Source: Streptomyces rishiriensis
GTDB taxonomy: Bacteria > Actinomycetota > Actinomycetes > Streptomycetales > Streptomycetaceae
Length of the DNA: 64,000 nt
NCBI RefSeq assembly: GCF_003112535.1
Contig: NZ_BEWA01000030.1
Span: 113,890 to 177,889, forward strand
Reading direction: 5' to 3'
The notes beneath the pieces are model-generated. The model was given only the letters and a program-made list of their open reading frames with translations. It had not been told where the DNA came from and searched no databases. Numbering within the stretch: the first letter of the stretch is position 1; each line of letters opens with the position of its first letter. Position numbers and translations under genes: made by a program. This document shows positions 63,957 to 64,000 of this stretch, piece by piece.

Positions 63957-64000
63957 CCTGGCGTGGACCGGCGGGCGGCCGCGGAGCGGGCACGCTCGCG

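Overview
The window is high-GC (roughly 70%) actinobacterial chromosome and almost certainly Streptomyces. It carries hrdB next to whiH, the class II nrdR-nrdJ pair beside lexA, topoisomerase IV genes separated by about 15 kb, DmdR1/IdeR-type and LexA-type operators, and GTG/TTG starts with purine-rich ribosome sites. As far as I remember the Streptomyces coelicolor map, the gene order follows its core region from parC (about SCO5836) down to miaA (about SCO5791). I used no search, so this is recall plus motif reading.

Layout. 1-5.2 kb: 3'-part of parC, a COG0523 metal-chaperone GTPase convergent with it (stop codons overlap in CTAG), and a citrate-synthase-like enzyme with an N-terminal HTH. 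5.2-6.1 kb: a sucrase/ferredoxin-like protein whose start abuts a DmdR1-type iron box. 6.3-12.4 kb: a CitA/DcuS-type sensor kinase and its response regulator, a NitT/TauT-type ABC importer operon, and a second, paralogous response regulator on the far side. 12.4-17.1 kb: an acetate-symporter pair (DUF485 and ActP) behind a NarL-type two-component operon with an extra membrane protein. 17.4-24.2 kb: parE, a small zinc-ribbon-like gene, a secreted trypsin-like protease, hrdB and whiH. 24.4-32.1 kb: an ABC ATPase-permease fusion with decayed catalytic residues, an NrtR-like Nudix regulator, a glycogen-debranching-like protein and a DUF4192 protein. 32.3-40.8 kb: a RecQ helicase with a phosphoribosyltransferase-like tail, small unknowns, rnhB, a scar holding the remains of a divergent tetR/MFS pair, and a phosphatase coupled to an ADP-ribosylglycohydrolase. 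40.9-48.7 kb: a TerD-like gene, nrdJ-nrdR, lexA and dinG (DNA precursor supply and SOS). 48.7-54.6 kb: a two-gene NRPS-independent siderophore locus and a V8-like protease. 54.8-63.2 kb: the minus-strand set hflX, M1 peptidase, RSH, dapF, a membrane protein and miaA. 63.4-64 kb: two small plus-strand genes.

How the genes fit together. Three themes recur. The first is DNA topology, precursor and damage functions (parC, parE, recQ, rnhB, nrdRJ, lexA, dinG), with NrdR and LexA boxes visible upstream of nrdR and lexA. The second is iron (the iron-box reductase candidate and the NIS siderophore pair, although no iron box is visible at the latter). The third is nutrient sensing (two two-component modules next to a transporter each, and an RSH alarmone enzyme whose synthetase site looks degenerate). 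No rRNA, tRNA, CRISPR array, insertion sequence or prophage was seen. The only clearly broken genes are the tetR/MFS remnants. I found no wholly new multi-gene system; the best leads are the iron-box gene, the RecQ-PRTase fusion, the decayed ABC fusion, the deletion scar and several unexplained dyads.
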